Assembly: GCA_018716105.1 (NCBI GenBank)
Contig: DVKH01000035.1
Location: 22,312 to 86,311 of the forward strand
Direction of reading: 5' to 3'
Length of the DNA: 64,000 bases
Source: Candidatus Fimivivens faecavium
GTDB taxonomy: Bacteria; Bacillota; Clostridia; Oscillospirales; Ruminococcaceae
Numbering within the stretch: position 1 is the first letter of the stretch; each line of letters starts with the position of its first letter. Positions 5,905 to 16,699 of this stretch are shown here, piece by piece. Both the position numbers and the translations under genes were made by a program. The notes beneath the pieces were generated by a model. It was not told the DNA's origin. It saw only the letters and a list, made by a program, of their open reading frames with translations, and made no database searches.

Positions 5905-8757
5905 TCACTCGGATGTTCCATCCGTGTCAAAAATATGATCTAATTCTTCGTTAGACACTGCGCGAAGCACTTTGTCTCGCACGGCAATATCCGTCAGATC
6001 CAGACGGACAAACCGGTTCTTGCTGCCTGCGCCGGCGATCTTATGGATGAGCTGGATTCTGCCAATACGTTCCTCTGCCTTTGCATATGCTGCCAGCGCC
6101 TTCGCTTTCGGCAGATTATCGGCGTACTGGCCGCCATGAGGTTCCAGAATATCCACGACATAATCAACCGCCGGATCGCTGCGTACAACCAGAAAATCAG
6201 GATAAAAGGATTTCTTCTCACCGTTGATGTCATACGGCAGGCAAAGCGCCCAAGAGGCTTTTGCCGGATTGCGCAGCCAGCAAACAAAACCCGCTCTGCG
6301 GGATTCCTCTTCAATCAGTTCAGATTCCCAGCCATTGAGTTTAATCCTGGCAATACCTGTATCCGGGGCTGCGAGTAGATGATTTTCATATTCAATACCA
6401 TCAGGATCTTCTTTTACATAAATGTTTTCCGGAATTGCAAAGAGCTGTTCACTGACAACGGCGCTGTCCGCCATGATTTCACGGTATTTCCTCTTGCAAG
6501 CATCTGACTTATTTGCAACCGCCACACGGTATTTTCGGGAGAATTCGCGCAGCTTGTTCTTTGCGTATTCACCGAGTTTTGCCCTGCACAATTCATCTGC
6601 AGCAAAAAGAATGCAATCAATTTTATGGGCATTCGGGTTTTCTTCGTCAAAGTATCTGCCGCCGTAGATATTTGGGAAACCATATCTGCCAAGACGCGCA
6701 TCCGCATTGCGTACCTGTCTGTCGAGATCAGTTTCTGACATCAATGTAAAATCGCTGAAGTAGTTCTCTTGAAGCGCTTTGCCGAACGGATCAAACACCT
6801 GCACAGAAAGCTTGAATTGCAGCACCTGGCCCGCCAGCGCGTCATAACGCCCTGTGCAATGCAGTTCATCGATATATGTGCGAATCATCCCGACAATATC
6901 GTCGATGACTTCGTCTCGGGCATTTTGATAAATCACATTGTGAGTCAGCAGGGCGGCGAGATCCAAAAGCGATTTCAGGTAGTCGTTGATCCGGTCCTGC
7001 CGTACAAAATAGGTCAAATATCCTTTGGCATTGATAAAATCAATAATCCCTGCCCGGTCAAGCTCCGGAGCAAGTTCAAGCTGCTTTCCCTGAAGAATGC
7101 TTTCCGTTGGGAATGCAGGCGCAGTTTGCCGGCCGCCGGAACCAGCAGGGACAGTAACAGATTTTGGAGGGATATACTCCGGCGCGCCTTTGCCAGCATT
7201 GCGTAAAACGGCAGGCGCAGTTCCTGTTGCAGGAGCTTGCGCGGGTGTCGCCGCCGCAGCAGGGGTTCCCGGCATGTGATCAAACAGATCCATTTGATTC
7301 GGATCCGGTTCCACCTGGCGGGCATGCCGGGGGGTGTGTACTGTCCAAGTGACATAGGTTGGTTCTTCCAACGATTCGCCGTTGATTTCAGTCGGGATTT
7401 CGCCGCCTTCACTGCTTAAAAGTTCTTCCACAACCTTTTTAACGGCGTCTTTGTTGAAATGCGGGAGGTACAGCTTCACATCATTGAGGAACTCATCGCG
7501 CATGACCCGCATCTGCAGCGGAGTCCGCACCATCCTTCCAAGGAGCTGCGCGATATAAGTCGCGTCGTTCCTAACCGCAAAGGACATCATGGTTTCCGCT
7601 CTGGGGCAATCCCATCCTGTGGAAAGCGCTTCCTTGAAAAAGACAATTTTAATTTTGTGGTCGTCAGCGATTTCGGACGCCTTGACATGCGGAATGCTTA
7701 ATCCATTCAGTTCCAGAGTCGTCCCTTCTCCAAAGCAATGCGCGACTTCGCCATATTTAAATGGCGCGCCAACCTTTTCTTCAATTTTAGCAAGGACATC
7801 TTCCAAGTTGGTGTCGGACAGCGCGCCGTTGTGCCCTTGGCACACCTGTACTACAAGCACGGGATCTACATTGGCATAGTGCTGCTCGGAAGTGTACTGA
7901 TGCCAGCGCCTGCATTTCTTCAGCCATTCTTCCACGGCGGCTTCCAAAAGTACGATGTCGTTGTTCTTTTCCGGATCTTCCGGGTAAGTAATGACGATCC
8001 GATCTTTGAGAAGGCCGGAACCGCGCACATCGTCCGCTGTAATCACATATGTCTGCAAACCAACGTTCGTGATGTTGCCGACTAAGGTATTGAACCGATC
8101 CGAAGTAGCGCTGACGCCAAGGATTACCGGCATAGCGCGCATCTTGCGCTTGACGCCATTTTCGGTATATTCATACCCTTTGATAAAGCGCTGCATGATT
8201 GTAGTGTCAGTGCCTGCTTCCCGCTTGCTCTTGGCGCCGCGGTGCGCTTCATCAATGATAAAGTACAGCCTGTCCGCTTTGTTTTGAATGGTGTTGTCAA
8301 GGGTTTCCCAAATTGTGTACTGGCGGCCGTCGGAATGCTGTGTCAGTTTCCCGTTCCTGCTGATTTTCTGAGTATTCAGGAAGTAGACATAACCATCTTC
8401 CAGCATCTCCATATCAAAAGAATCTTCTGCTATGGTGACGCACTGGCCGAAGCGCAGTTTGCTGGTTTTCAACTCGATTTTTTGCTTGGACTGGGCATTG
8501 AGCTCCGGGGAATCCGACAGCCAAACAAAAATCGCCTCCGGCTGTTCGTCAAATGTGGTCCCATCTGCAAGTGTCGATCCGAAGTAGATGTCCTCGATCA
8601 GCCCAGCCGCAATAATCGTCTTTCCGGCTCCCGTAGGGGCCTGCAGGGAAACGACCTGCGTTTTCTTCCTGCGTCTATAATTGTCCAGGGCGTCGGCAAT
8701 ATCCACACGCAGATCCTTCACAGCTTTATCCTGAAAGGATATTAAATTTACTTTCAT
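5905..8757 (-). CDS. res: Type III restriction enzyme, Res subunit
   Basis: This is a 950-residue superfamily 2 helicase/translocase with a nuclease end. Visible are Walker A APTGAGKT (residues 40-48), the DEAH box IIDEAHRG (167-174), a helicase motif III-like GVSATSD, and motif VI-like AQLLGRMVRTP. Near residues 855-885 the region FYPDFLVV...DYVVDILEPHGG looks like the endonuclease core. There a PD...D/ExK arrangement is expected, although the last lysine position reads EPH. It overlaps mod by the four bases ATGA, so the two are translationally coupled. With Mod it would translocate between or cleave at unmethylated head-to-head sites. Base composition is visibly AT-richer than the groEL and PadR genes beside it, pointing to horizontal acquisition. 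Confidence 0.9.
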   Translation of the reverse strand: MKVNLISFQDKAVKDLRVDIADALDNYRRRKKTQVVSLQAPTGAGKTIIAAGLIEDIYFGSTLADGTTFDEQPEAIFVWLSDSPELNAQSKQKIELKTSKLRFGQCVTIAEDSFDMEMLEDGYVYFLNTQKISRNGKLTQHSDGRQYTIWETLDNTIQNKADRLYFIIDEAHRGAKSKREAGTDTTIMQRFIKGYEYTENGVKRKMRAMPVILGVSATSDRFNTLVGNITNVGLQTYVITADDVRGSGLLKDRIVITYPEDPEKNNDIVLLEAAVEEWLKKCRRWHQYTSEQHYANVDPVLVVQVCQGHNGALSDTNLEDVLAKIEEKVGAPFKYGEVAHCFGEGTTLELNGLSIPHVKASEIADDHKIKIVFFKEALSTGWDCPRAETMMSFAVRNDATYIAQLLGRMVRTPLQMRVMRDEFLNDVKLYLPHFNKDAVKKVVEELLSSEGGEIPTEINGESLEEPTYVTWTVHTPRHARQVEPDPNQMDLFDHMPGTPAAAATPAQAPATGTAPAVLRNAGKGAPEYIPPKSVTVPAGSGGRQTAPAFPTESILQGKQLELAPELDRAGIIDFINAKGYLTYFVRQDRINDYLKSLLDLAALLTHNVIYQNARDEVIDDIVGMIRTYIDELHCTGRYDALAGQVLQFKLSVQVFDPFGKALQENYFSDFTLMSETDLDRQVRNADARLGRYGFPNIYGGRYFDEENPNAHKIDCILFAADELCRAKLGEYAKNKLREFSRKYRVAVANKSDACKRKYREIMADSAVVSEQLFAIPENIYVKEDPDGIEYENHLLAAPDTGIARIKLNGWESELIEEESRRAGFVCWLRNPAKASWALCLPYDINGEKKSFYPDFLVVRSDPAVDYVVDILEPHGGQYADNLPKAKALAAYAKAEERIGRIQLIHKIAGAGSKNRFVRLDLTDIAVRDKVLRAVSNEELDHIFDTDGTSE

Positions 8758-10868
8758 CTGCTGTCCCTCCCCGCGTTGAACCTGAAGTTGTCCAGATAAT
8801 CCCGGTACAACTGATACGTTGTTTTACCCTCCAACGCCTGCGTCATGGAAACAAAGCTGGATTCATAATCGGTCACCAGATATACGACCTCGATTTCAGG
8901 GTGCTGCGCCAGTTTTTCCGCAAATGCTCCAAACCGGTTTTCGTCATTGAGGATCGCCATTTTATTTTCCGGCAGAATGAGCATATCGGGCACGTCTGCA
9001 TCAACGGCGGGACACTTCCCAACGGCGCCCGCTTTCATCCATAGGATAGAGAGCAGCTCTTTGAACTGCATCCCAAGGGAAACTTTGGTCTTGTCCAGAA
9101 ATCCAAGCTTGAAGAAAACCGCATTGCTCTTAAATCCATCCGCCATGAGGATATCGCTTCCGAGATAATTCCCCTTCAGCGGATTTCCGTTTACATCATG
9201 GCCTTCAATGCTGCATACCGTGCGCGGCCATGTGACATAGCGGGCAATACCCCGGTTTTCCCATTCCGCATCGCCCTGCTTGATGCCGCGCGCCTCAAAA
9301 TCTTTCCGTTCCGCTTCACTGATCTCATTATTGGTCACCAGGATGCAGCGGCGATGGCCGCCATCCTCAGCATTGAGGAGGTTGACCGCATGGAGAGTTG
9401 TTCCGGAACCAGCAAAGAAGTCAACAATTAGGGCGTCAGGCTTCTTGGCCACAAAGAAGCGGATGGCATCGTGAACCGCGTATAAAGATTTTGGGAACGA
9501 AAACTTTTGACGCCCAATAATGTTCGCAATGAGTTTTGTCCCATAATAAGTGGCATCGTGGGCGCTGATAGCCCATTGGGTGCCAGGAATGTATTTGGCA
9601 TCAGACCCGTCGGTCTCCAAGATCACTGTGCCGTTCTTCTCTTCTCGGCCGACGACCTTTATTTCGCCTTTTTCAATGCGCTCTCGCATTCCTTTTTGGA
9701 TATATGTAATTCTTACGCCGCGTTCCGTTATATTCCGGCCGAATCTGATATAACCCTTTTCATACAATTCCTGAAAAAGAGACGGCTGACACGACCAACA
9801 CCCCTCGCTTCCATCCAGATGGATTGGCCAAACGGCGATCCAATCATTTGGAGCCTTTTCCGACCGCCAATCCCTGTCCGGCGGCAGCGGGTCGCCCAAG
9901 CCTCTATATATACCGTTCTTGTCAATATACACCGGATAAAAGCATCCCGGAGAATATTCTCTTCGCCCGCTGTTCCCCCCTCTCAGCATGCGCCCCCATT
10001 GAAAGCCCTCGGTAGCCTTGCTGCTTTCCACCTTTAAGTTGCCAAGCCATTGTGGGTTGAGCGGCAGCTTTTCAGGACCGCAGCCGCCAAACATGACAAA
10101 GAAAATAAACTCGTTTGTCCTTGAAAATTGTAATGCCCGTGCATTTCCGTTATTACTGATAACAGAACTGACCATCTGTATCCTCGCTTCCTGAAACATG
10201 TCCTCCAGCAAGCACCCAAGATGCAAATATTCTTTTTCATCAATTGTTACAATGAGTACCGAAGAAGTTGGGTTCAACAGCTTTTTTGCAAGGGCTAACC
10301 GCTTTTTCATCATGGAGAGCCATTTGCTGTGGCGGTATTCGTCGTTGCTGTCTACATAGTCATTATTGTATTTCCAATCCCTGGCTCCCGTATTATAGGG
10401 CGGATCAATATAGATGCAGTCCACTTTTCCCGCATACAAATATTCCAAAAGCTGAAGGGCATGGTAGTTATCCGCTTCAATCAGCGTGTGCCAAAGGCCG
10501 CTGTCCGGCGCATTGCACACTTCGTCCAGCCTCTGGAGGCAGGGATAGATTGGATCCCCCAGCTCTGCCGTTGTCACAAGGTCGGCAACGGCAAATTCCA
10601 CAGCTTCGCTCCCATTCCTCGGCAGGCAGAGGGCCTTATCCTCCTCGATTTTCAAAACAGTATAAGTCTCATTGGCTTTCCCGTTTCGAAGCGATACCTT
10701 CAGGCCCTTTCTGACCGGAATGTCATAGAGGGGCGTACACTCCGGAAGGTGATCCTCAAAGACAAGGCCGAACTTTATCTGCTTTACCAGTTTTTCCGCC
10801 GCTGCCTGAATCTGCGCCCGCAGCACCGGATTTTCAATTTTGGGGATCAGTTCATTCAATGCTGCCAT
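8754..10868 (-). CDS. mod: Type III DNA adenine methyltransferase, Mod subunit
   Basis: This is a 704-residue site-specific N6-adenine methyltransferase. Motif IV DPPY is seen in CIYIDPPYNTG (residues 151-161). The AdoMet-binding motif I FAGSGTT comes later in VDFFAGSGTTLHAVNLL, so the order IV then I places it in the beta class typical of type III Mod. The long segment between them would hold the target-recognition domain. It lies 12 bases after the small regulator gene and overlaps res by ATGA, forming a three-gene operon. No simple-sequence repeats for phase variation were noticed in the 5' part. Confidence 0.9.
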   Translation of the reverse strand: MAALNELIPKIENPVLRAQIQAAAEKLVKQIKFGLVFEDHLPECTPLYDIPVRKGLKVSLRNGKANETYTVLKIEEDKALCLPRNGSEAVEFAVADLVTTAELGDPIYPCLQRLDEVCNAPDSGLWHTLIEADNYHALQLLEYLYAGKVDCIYIDPPYNTGARDWKYNNDYVDSNDEYRHSKWLSMMKKRLALAKKLLNPTSSVLIVTIDEKEYLHLGCLLEDMFQEARIQMVSSVISNNGNARALQFSRTNEFIFFVMFGGCGPEKLPLNPQWLGNLKVESSKATEGFQWGRMLRGGNSGRREYSPGCFYPVYIDKNGIYRGLGDPLPPDRDWRSEKAPNDWIAVWPIHLDGSEGCWSCQPSLFQELYEKGYIRFGRNITERGVRITYIQKGMRERIEKGEIKVVGREEKNGTVILETDGSDAKYIPGTQWAISAHDATYYGTKLIANIIGRQKFSFPKSLYAVHDAIRFFVAKKPDALIVDFFAGSGTTLHAVNLLNAEDGGHRRCILVTNNEISEAERKDFEARGIKQGDAEWENRGIARYVTWPRTVCSIEGHDVNGNPLKGNYLGSDILMADGFKSNAVFFKLGFLDKTKVSLGMQFKELLSILWMKAGAVGKCPAVDADVPDMLILPENKMAILNDENRFGAFAEKLAQHPEIEVVYLVTDYESSFVSMTQALEGKTTYQLYRDYLDNFRFNAGRDSR

Positions 10869-10880
10869 ATCTCCATCTCC

Positions 10881-11225
10881 TTATCTTTGCGCCGCAAGCA
10901 GCGTTATCAGCGTCGTGCGGATCATGTCCAGTTTGGCCGGATTGTCCCTAATAAGCTTCGCTATATCCGCCGGGATCTCCCCGCGGCCTTCTGCCGCCAG
11001 ATCGTACAACCTTTTTCGCCGGTTATCGTCGATGCCGGTCTTTTCATCCAGTACAGCCGCAATCTTATCCTGAAGCGCGGTCGGAGGGGGAGTTGCCGTC
11101 AGCAGGTCGTAAAAGTACGGTTTTTTGATCCCGGCTGCGGTATAAAACTCTTCCTGCGACATCTCCGCCTTTTTGATCTCGCCGGCCAGATACTCGCCAA
11201 ATGCCGTTTTCTGCCGATGATTCAT
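10881..11225 (-). CDS. Helix-turn-helix regulator of the restriction-modification operon
   Basis: This encodes 114 residues starting at the ATG at 11225, which has a perfect GGAGGT eight bases upstream; a longer frame to 11273 lacks such support. The N-terminal half (GEYLAGEIKKAEMSQEEFYTAAGIKKPYFYDLLTATPPPTALQDKIAAVL) has the size and pattern of an XRE/Cro helix-turn-helix. The C-terminal half is helical. It is the first gene of the mod-res operon and may time expression so methylation precedes cleavage, as controller proteins do in other systems (inference). Confidence 0.75.
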   Translation of the reverse strand: MNHRQKTAFGEYLAGEIKKAEMSQEEFYTAAGIKKPYFYDLLTATPPPTALQDKIAAVLDEKTGIDDNRRKRLYDLAAEGRGEIPADIAKLIRDNPAKLDMIRTTLITLLAAQR

Positions 11226-11373
11226 GTGCTCCCACCTCCCCTTCGAGAAGTTTGTTTGTATACATACTAACATGCTTTTTTCGCATTTAAAAGAGAGCTA
11301 AAGAAATTTTTTCACATCCCAACGGGCAGAGGCCGGAGGACTTTTTCGCAAGGGGGGATGAGCAAAACAAAAC

Positions 11374-11402
11374 GCCGCCGTCTGCAAATCGCAGACAGCG
11401 GC
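11374..11402 (-). terminator. Intrinsic terminator after groEL
   Basis: A 12-bp stem (GCCGCCGTCTGC / GCAGACAGCGGC, one C-A mismatch) with a five-base loop is followed on the minus strand by a T-rich run (GTTTTGTTTTG, 11363-11373). It lies 160 bases after the groEL stop and ahead of the restriction-modification operon promoter region. Confidence 0.65.
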
Positions 11403-11424
11403 TGTTTGGTTATTATAGTAATAG

Positions 11425-11464
11425 AACAGGCCGACACTCACAAAACAGTGAGTGTCGGCCTGTT
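11425..11464. repeat. 17-bp perfect inverted repeat
   Basis: The arms 11425-11441 and 11448-11464 (AACAGGCCGACACTCAC and its complement) pair perfectly around a six-base loop. No T-run follows on either strand, so it is either a second, weaker terminator downstream of groEL or an RNA-stabilising hairpin. Nothing else coding was found between 11226 and 11562. Confidence 0.7.
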
Positions 11465-11562
11465 GTTGCCCTATCATGCGCTTTGTTCGCGGCGTAAGTC
11501 TGGCGTAAATCCGCTTTTCGTTACGCTGAAACCCAGTCGTTTCAAGGGGGTTTGCGGTATTT

Positions 11563-13206
<1,644 letters not shown>

Positions 13207-13230
13207 CTATTTTCTTTTCTCCGGATGTTT

Positions 13231-13515
<285 letters not shown>

Positions 13516-13554
13516 TTAGCTCTCCTCCATTTATTTTTATTTGATTCTGTTTTG

Positions 13555-13581
13555 TTAGCACTCTTTACTTTCGAGTGCTAA
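13555..13581. promoter_or_regulatory. CIRCE operator (HrcA binding site)
   Basis: A perfect TTAGCACTC - 9 bases - GAGTGCTAA inverted repeat, identical to the consensus CIRCE element, sits between the promoter and groES. In Firmicutes HrcA binds it and represses groESL until heat or unfolded protein titrates HrcA. Confidence 0.97.
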
Positions 13582-13585
13582 CATT

Positions 13586-13613
13586 ATTTTACCTTCTTTT
13601 TATGAAAAATCAA
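13586..13613 (-). promoter_or_regulatory. Sigma-A promoter of groESL
   Basis: On the minus strand TTGATT (13608-13613) and TAAAAT (13586-13591) are separated by 16 bases and lie immediately upstream of the CIRCE element, as in other groESL operons. Confidence 0.7.
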
Positions 13614-13667
13614 GGGGTTTAGGAAGAAATTTTCGAAAGTTCACAATTTTTTTACCGTTTTCAGCCC

Positions 13668-14426
13668 TCAAACAATGGCAATACTCAGAAGCATAACCAA
13701 AATCCCGGTGAGAATTCCAACCAGCGCCCATCCCGGGCACCGCCCGGCGAGCGCTGCCGGGAGCAATTCGTCAAACACGACATAGAGCATCAGCCCTGCT
13801 ACCAGCGCGAAGATCGTCGCGAGCAGGACCTCGCCGAACAGCGGCGCGAGGAACAGATAAGCGAGCACCGCGCCCGCCGGCTCCGACAGGCCCGAGAGCG
13901 TCGCCGCGGCCACCCCCTGCGACCGCCTGCCGGTGGAGGCCGCGATTGGGAGCGCGACCGAAATCCCCTCCGGAATATTGTGTAATGCAATCGCAACGCT
14001 AAGTGAAAGCCCGATCCGAAGGTCCGCGCATCCCCCCACAAACACCGCAATTCCCTCCGGCAGATTGTGGAGCAGAAGCGCCAGCATCGAAAAAATCCCG
14101 ACGCGGAACATCGCTTTGTTTTCGCCCTTTCCCGCCTCCGGGATAAACGAATCGATCAGAAACGCGGCCAGCATCCCGCCAACCGCCGCCGCGGCCAGCG
14201 CCGCCGTCCCGCCGATCCGCCCACAGTTGCGCACCAGCGCTTCGGTCGCTTCCGGCAGAAGATCCGCAAGCGAGACCGTCATCATGATCCCGCTCGAAAA
14301 GCCGAGCGTCGCCGCGAGAAACCCCCTCGGCGGCTTTCGCATCGCCACCCCAAACAACCCGCCCAGCGTCGTGCAAAGCCCCGCCGCAAGGCTCATCCCA
14401 AGCGCGTAAACCGCCGTCTGATCCAT
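13668..14426 (-). CDS. ZIP-family divalent metal transporter
   Basis: This is a 252-residue integral membrane protein with about eight hydrophobic helices. The two signature metal-binding helices are seen as LLLHNLPEGIAVFVGG and IALHNIPEGISVALPI, matching the ZupT/GufA branch of ZIP transporters. An acidic residue-bearing first half (SLADLLPEATEAL) also fits. It would import Zn(II) or related metals such as Fe or Mn. It is a single gene between groES and a hairpin terminator; no metal regulator is adjacent. Confidence 0.9.
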   Translation of the reverse strand: MDQTAVYALGMSLAAGLCTTLGGLFGVAMRKPPRGFLAATLGFSSGIMMTVSLADLLPEATEALVRNCGRIGGTAALAAAAVGGMLAAFLIDSFIPEAGKGENKAMFRVGIFSMLALLLHNLPEGIAVFVGGCADLRIGLSLSVAIALHNIPEGISVALPIAASTGRRSQGVAAATLSGLSEPAGAVLAYLFLAPLFGEVLLATIFALVAGLMLYVVFDELLPAALAGRCPGWALVGILTGILVMLLSIAIV

Positions 14427-14549
14427 TTCTAAAACGCCTCCCGCCCCTGGCCCCGCCGCAAAACCGCCGCGGGCCTCTCTCCGGAACGTTGCCGGACGAA
14501 ACAGTATATTCGGTCAAAAAGCGTTTTAGTAAGGGGAAAAACGCAAAAT

Positions 14550-14573
14550 GGGCCGGCCCTTTCGGGCAGGCCC
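14550..14573. terminator. Hairpin terminator
   Basis: GGGCC-G-GCCC, loop TTTC, GGGC-A-GGCCC. On the minus strand, downstream of the DUF6514 gene, it is followed by ATTTTGCGTTTTT; on the plus strand by AGATTTTT. It may act in both directions. Confidence 0.5.
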
Positions 14574-14656
14574 AGATTTTTCATTTGGATGCGATAGATG
14601 AAATCGAATGAGGGCTCCCTCTTCCGGTTGTGCGGCCTGGCGCCTTACTTCCCTTG

Positions 14657-14962
14657 TTATTCAATCTCTGCAAAATCATAATCATCCGACATCAGCCGAT
14701 CGATAAATTCCGCGTCGTTGAGAATATCCTCAACCACGTCCTTCATATGGACCGGCGAAACATCCCGCTCATTGAGAATCCTAGCGATTCTCCGAACAAA
14801 AGTCCGGCTTCGCGACAGGTCCAAAAACCCGTTTTCCCCTTCCCCATCAGATTCAAACCCCGGGTTCAGGCAGATTCCGTACAACTTTACGGGTCCGGTA
14901 TCTTCTATGTAGCGAATTTCCTCCGTTACAAGATAGACATCTTCCGACCGTTCCTCAACCAT
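14657..14962 (-). CDS. DUF6514-family protein
   Basis: This encodes 101 residues from the ATG at 14962 (GGGAGG seven bases upstream); seven extra codons upstream are less likely. It is a small acidic soluble protein with the pattern YLVTEEIRYIEDTGPVKLYGICL, then VRRIARILNERDVSPVHMKDVVEDIL. This matches, from memory, DUF6514 proteins of Ruminococcaceae-type Clostridia, for which no function is known. It stands alone, with a hairpin terminator about 85 bases downstream. Confidence 0.7.
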   Translation of the reverse strand: MVEERSEDVYLVTEEIRYIEDTGPVKLYGICLNPGFESDGEGENGFLDLSRSRTFVRRIARILNERDVSPVHMKDVVEDILNDAEFIDRLMSDDYDFAEIE

Positions 14963-15052
14963 TAGAAACCCTCCCACTAACAAACTCCTCTAATAGAATA
15001 CGGTAGATCGCCTGCGGTTTCAATTCAACTTAAGTTGAGATATGCACATCGC

Positions 15053-16336
15053 CTACATGATCTCGATGTGCCGGTCGGAGAGATAAAACTTCACCAGTTC
15101 GGCCCGCGAACAGATCCCGAGCTTTCGATAACCGTTGTAGATCTGCCGCTTGACCGTCCCCTCGGTCACCCCTAGGCGGCAGGCGATGTACTTGTTCGGG
15201 AATCCTTCCGCAGCGAGGGCCAAAACTTCGTTTTCCCGCTTGGTGAGCGCGCCTTCCATCCGCTTCTGCAGCTGCATCTTTTCAGTGGTGTTTACCGCCG
15301 TGACAAAGATCTTTTCCGCTTCTTCGCCATTCAGGATTGGGACGGCGCTGACGCTGAGGAACAGTTGCTTTTTGGATTCCGTCCCTGCCTGCAGCTCAAA
15401 CTCCTTCTGCTCCTGAGAATCGTGAACGCGCCTGAGCCATGCAAAGAGTTCGGCATAAACACGATGCCTGCGGCGGGAGCCAAAAAGCTTGCGGAACGCG
15501 GCGTTTTCCCTCTCCACCTCAAAGCCGTCTCCCCGGCAGCGGAACAGCGCGATGCCGTTCGCTGACGACTGGAACACACACTGGTACTCCTCGTCCAGTT
15601 TTTTCGCCTGCCTCTTTGCCAGGACCATCTCAGTCACATCCGTCAAATTGAGGACGGCCAACGTCCTGCCGTCCTTTAAAAGCGGGGTAATGCTGATTTC
15701 CAAAACACTCTCGCCGCTTTGGAGGATTTCCTCCGCGCGGTAAGAGAAGCTCCGCTTGGTCTCGATACAGGCTGAGGCATAGGCAGTCAGCTGGATTCCC
15801 CCGCTGAACAGCCGCTCGAGCGGCATTCCAATCGCCTCGTCAACCGAAAGCCCCATCAGCCTGGCAAACATCTGGTTGCAGCCCTGACAGACCATCGTCT
15901 GCCCGCCGTCTCTTTCTACAACAGCAAGCGCGGCGTTCACGCCGTCATACAAGCTCCCGAACGATTTCTTCTCGTCAAAAGCCCCATCTTCAACAAACTG
16001 GGCCCGCTTGGCGAGGCCATACACCATCTTTTTATCCGCTTCCACGCATGGAATCATCGTAACTTCCCACAGGGCCGGATCCTCGTCCGACAGCCGCGTG
16101 TGAAAACACTTCACTGTGTTCCTTTTTCGAAGCGCGGCGCGCATCCGTTCATCGATCAGTTCAGCGCTCTTCGCGTCAAACAGCTCCGCAAGCAGCTCCC
16201 CGTGCACTTCTTCCTTCGAATGCCGAAGTTCCCGGTCAAGCTGATTGGAAAAAACTAGATGGAACCGGTCATCGTCCTCCAGCTCGTAAATAAACACCAC
16301 ATACCCATACGCTTCCAGCGCATCCAGAAACTCCAC
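15053..16336 (-). CDS. PAS-domain LuxR-type transcriptional regulator
   Basis: This is a 427-residue regulator starting at GTG (GGGGGA upstream). The first 320 residues contain three PAS-like sensory repeats, seen as EAYGYVVFIYELEDDDRFHLVF, the CNQMFARLMGLSVDEAIG segment, and the FQSSANGIALFRC segment, with linkers such as LAVLNLTDVTEM. The C-terminal 65 residues are a LuxR/GerE helix-turn-helix: LTKRENEVLALAAEGFPNKYIACRLGVTEGTVKRQIYNGYRKLGI. It probably responds to a small ligand or redox state in the cytoplasm; no membrane segment is present. The regulated genes are unknown. The closest neighbours are DUF6514 and, beyond a terminator, an FAD oxidoreductase. Confidence 0.85.
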   Translation of the reverse strand: MEFLDALEAYGYVVFIYELEDDDRFHLVFSNQLDRELRHSKEEVHGELLAELFDAKSAELIDERMRAALRKRNTVKCFHTRLSDEDPALWEVTMIPCVEADKKMVYGLAKRAQFVEDGAFDEKKSFGSLYDGVNAALAVVERDGGQTMVCQGCNQMFARLMGLSVDEAIGMPLERLFSGGIQLTAYASACIETKRSFSYRAEEILQSGESVLEISITPLLKDGRTLAVLNLTDVTEMVLAKRQAKKLDEEYQCVFQSSANGIALFRCRGDGFEVERENAAFRKLFGSRRRHRVYAELFAWLRRVHDSQEQKEFELQAGTESKKQLFLSVSAVPILNGEEAEKIFVTAVNTTEKMQLQKRMEGALTKRENEVLALAAEGFPNKYIACRLGVTEGTVKRQIYNGYRKLGICSRAELVKFYLSDRHIEIM

Positions 16337-16699
16337 TTTACAGTCCCCCTGACCGGCCGAACCGGATCAATGATCCGATCGGCTCTGAAACCATGCGGCG
16401 AAATCGCCGTTCCCGCAGCGGAACTGCCTGTCGCCGCCTACGCCGCAAAATTGGTTTCGTCTTTAACTATACACAATTTTTTATTATTAATAAATACTAT
16501 ACGAATAGTCAGCGGAGGATTCTGAACCAATTTCAACGTTTTGCCTATTTACAAATGTTGTCAATTATAGAATTTACCTATTTAACATATTCGGCCCGGG
16601 AATAAAAATGTGAAAACCGCAAAAACGAACAGAAACGGGATGCCCCTAGGGGTATCCCGTTTCCAAACCAATTTATCAGTTTTTCAACAGCTATAAATT
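16337..16699. other. Intergenic region with AT-rich promoter zone
   Basis: No coding sequence was recognised. The part around 16450-16600 is very AT-rich and probably carries the promoter of the PAS-LuxR gene on the minus strand. A terminator hairpin for the oxidoreductase lies at 16633-16662. Confidence 0.5.
16633..16662 (-). terminator. Terminator of the FAD oxidoreductase gene
   Basis: A near-perfect palindrome AAACGGGA-TG-CCCC-TA-GGGG-TA-TCCCGTTT lies 38 bases after the stop of the minus-strand oxidoreductase. The T-rich sequence CTGTTCGTTTTTGC follows. Confidence 0.65.

Noticed and set aside
11403..11562. Possible integrase remnant between groEL and the restriction-modification operon
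   Set aside because: Short peptide similarity on the plus strand is too weak and no catalytic motif is present.
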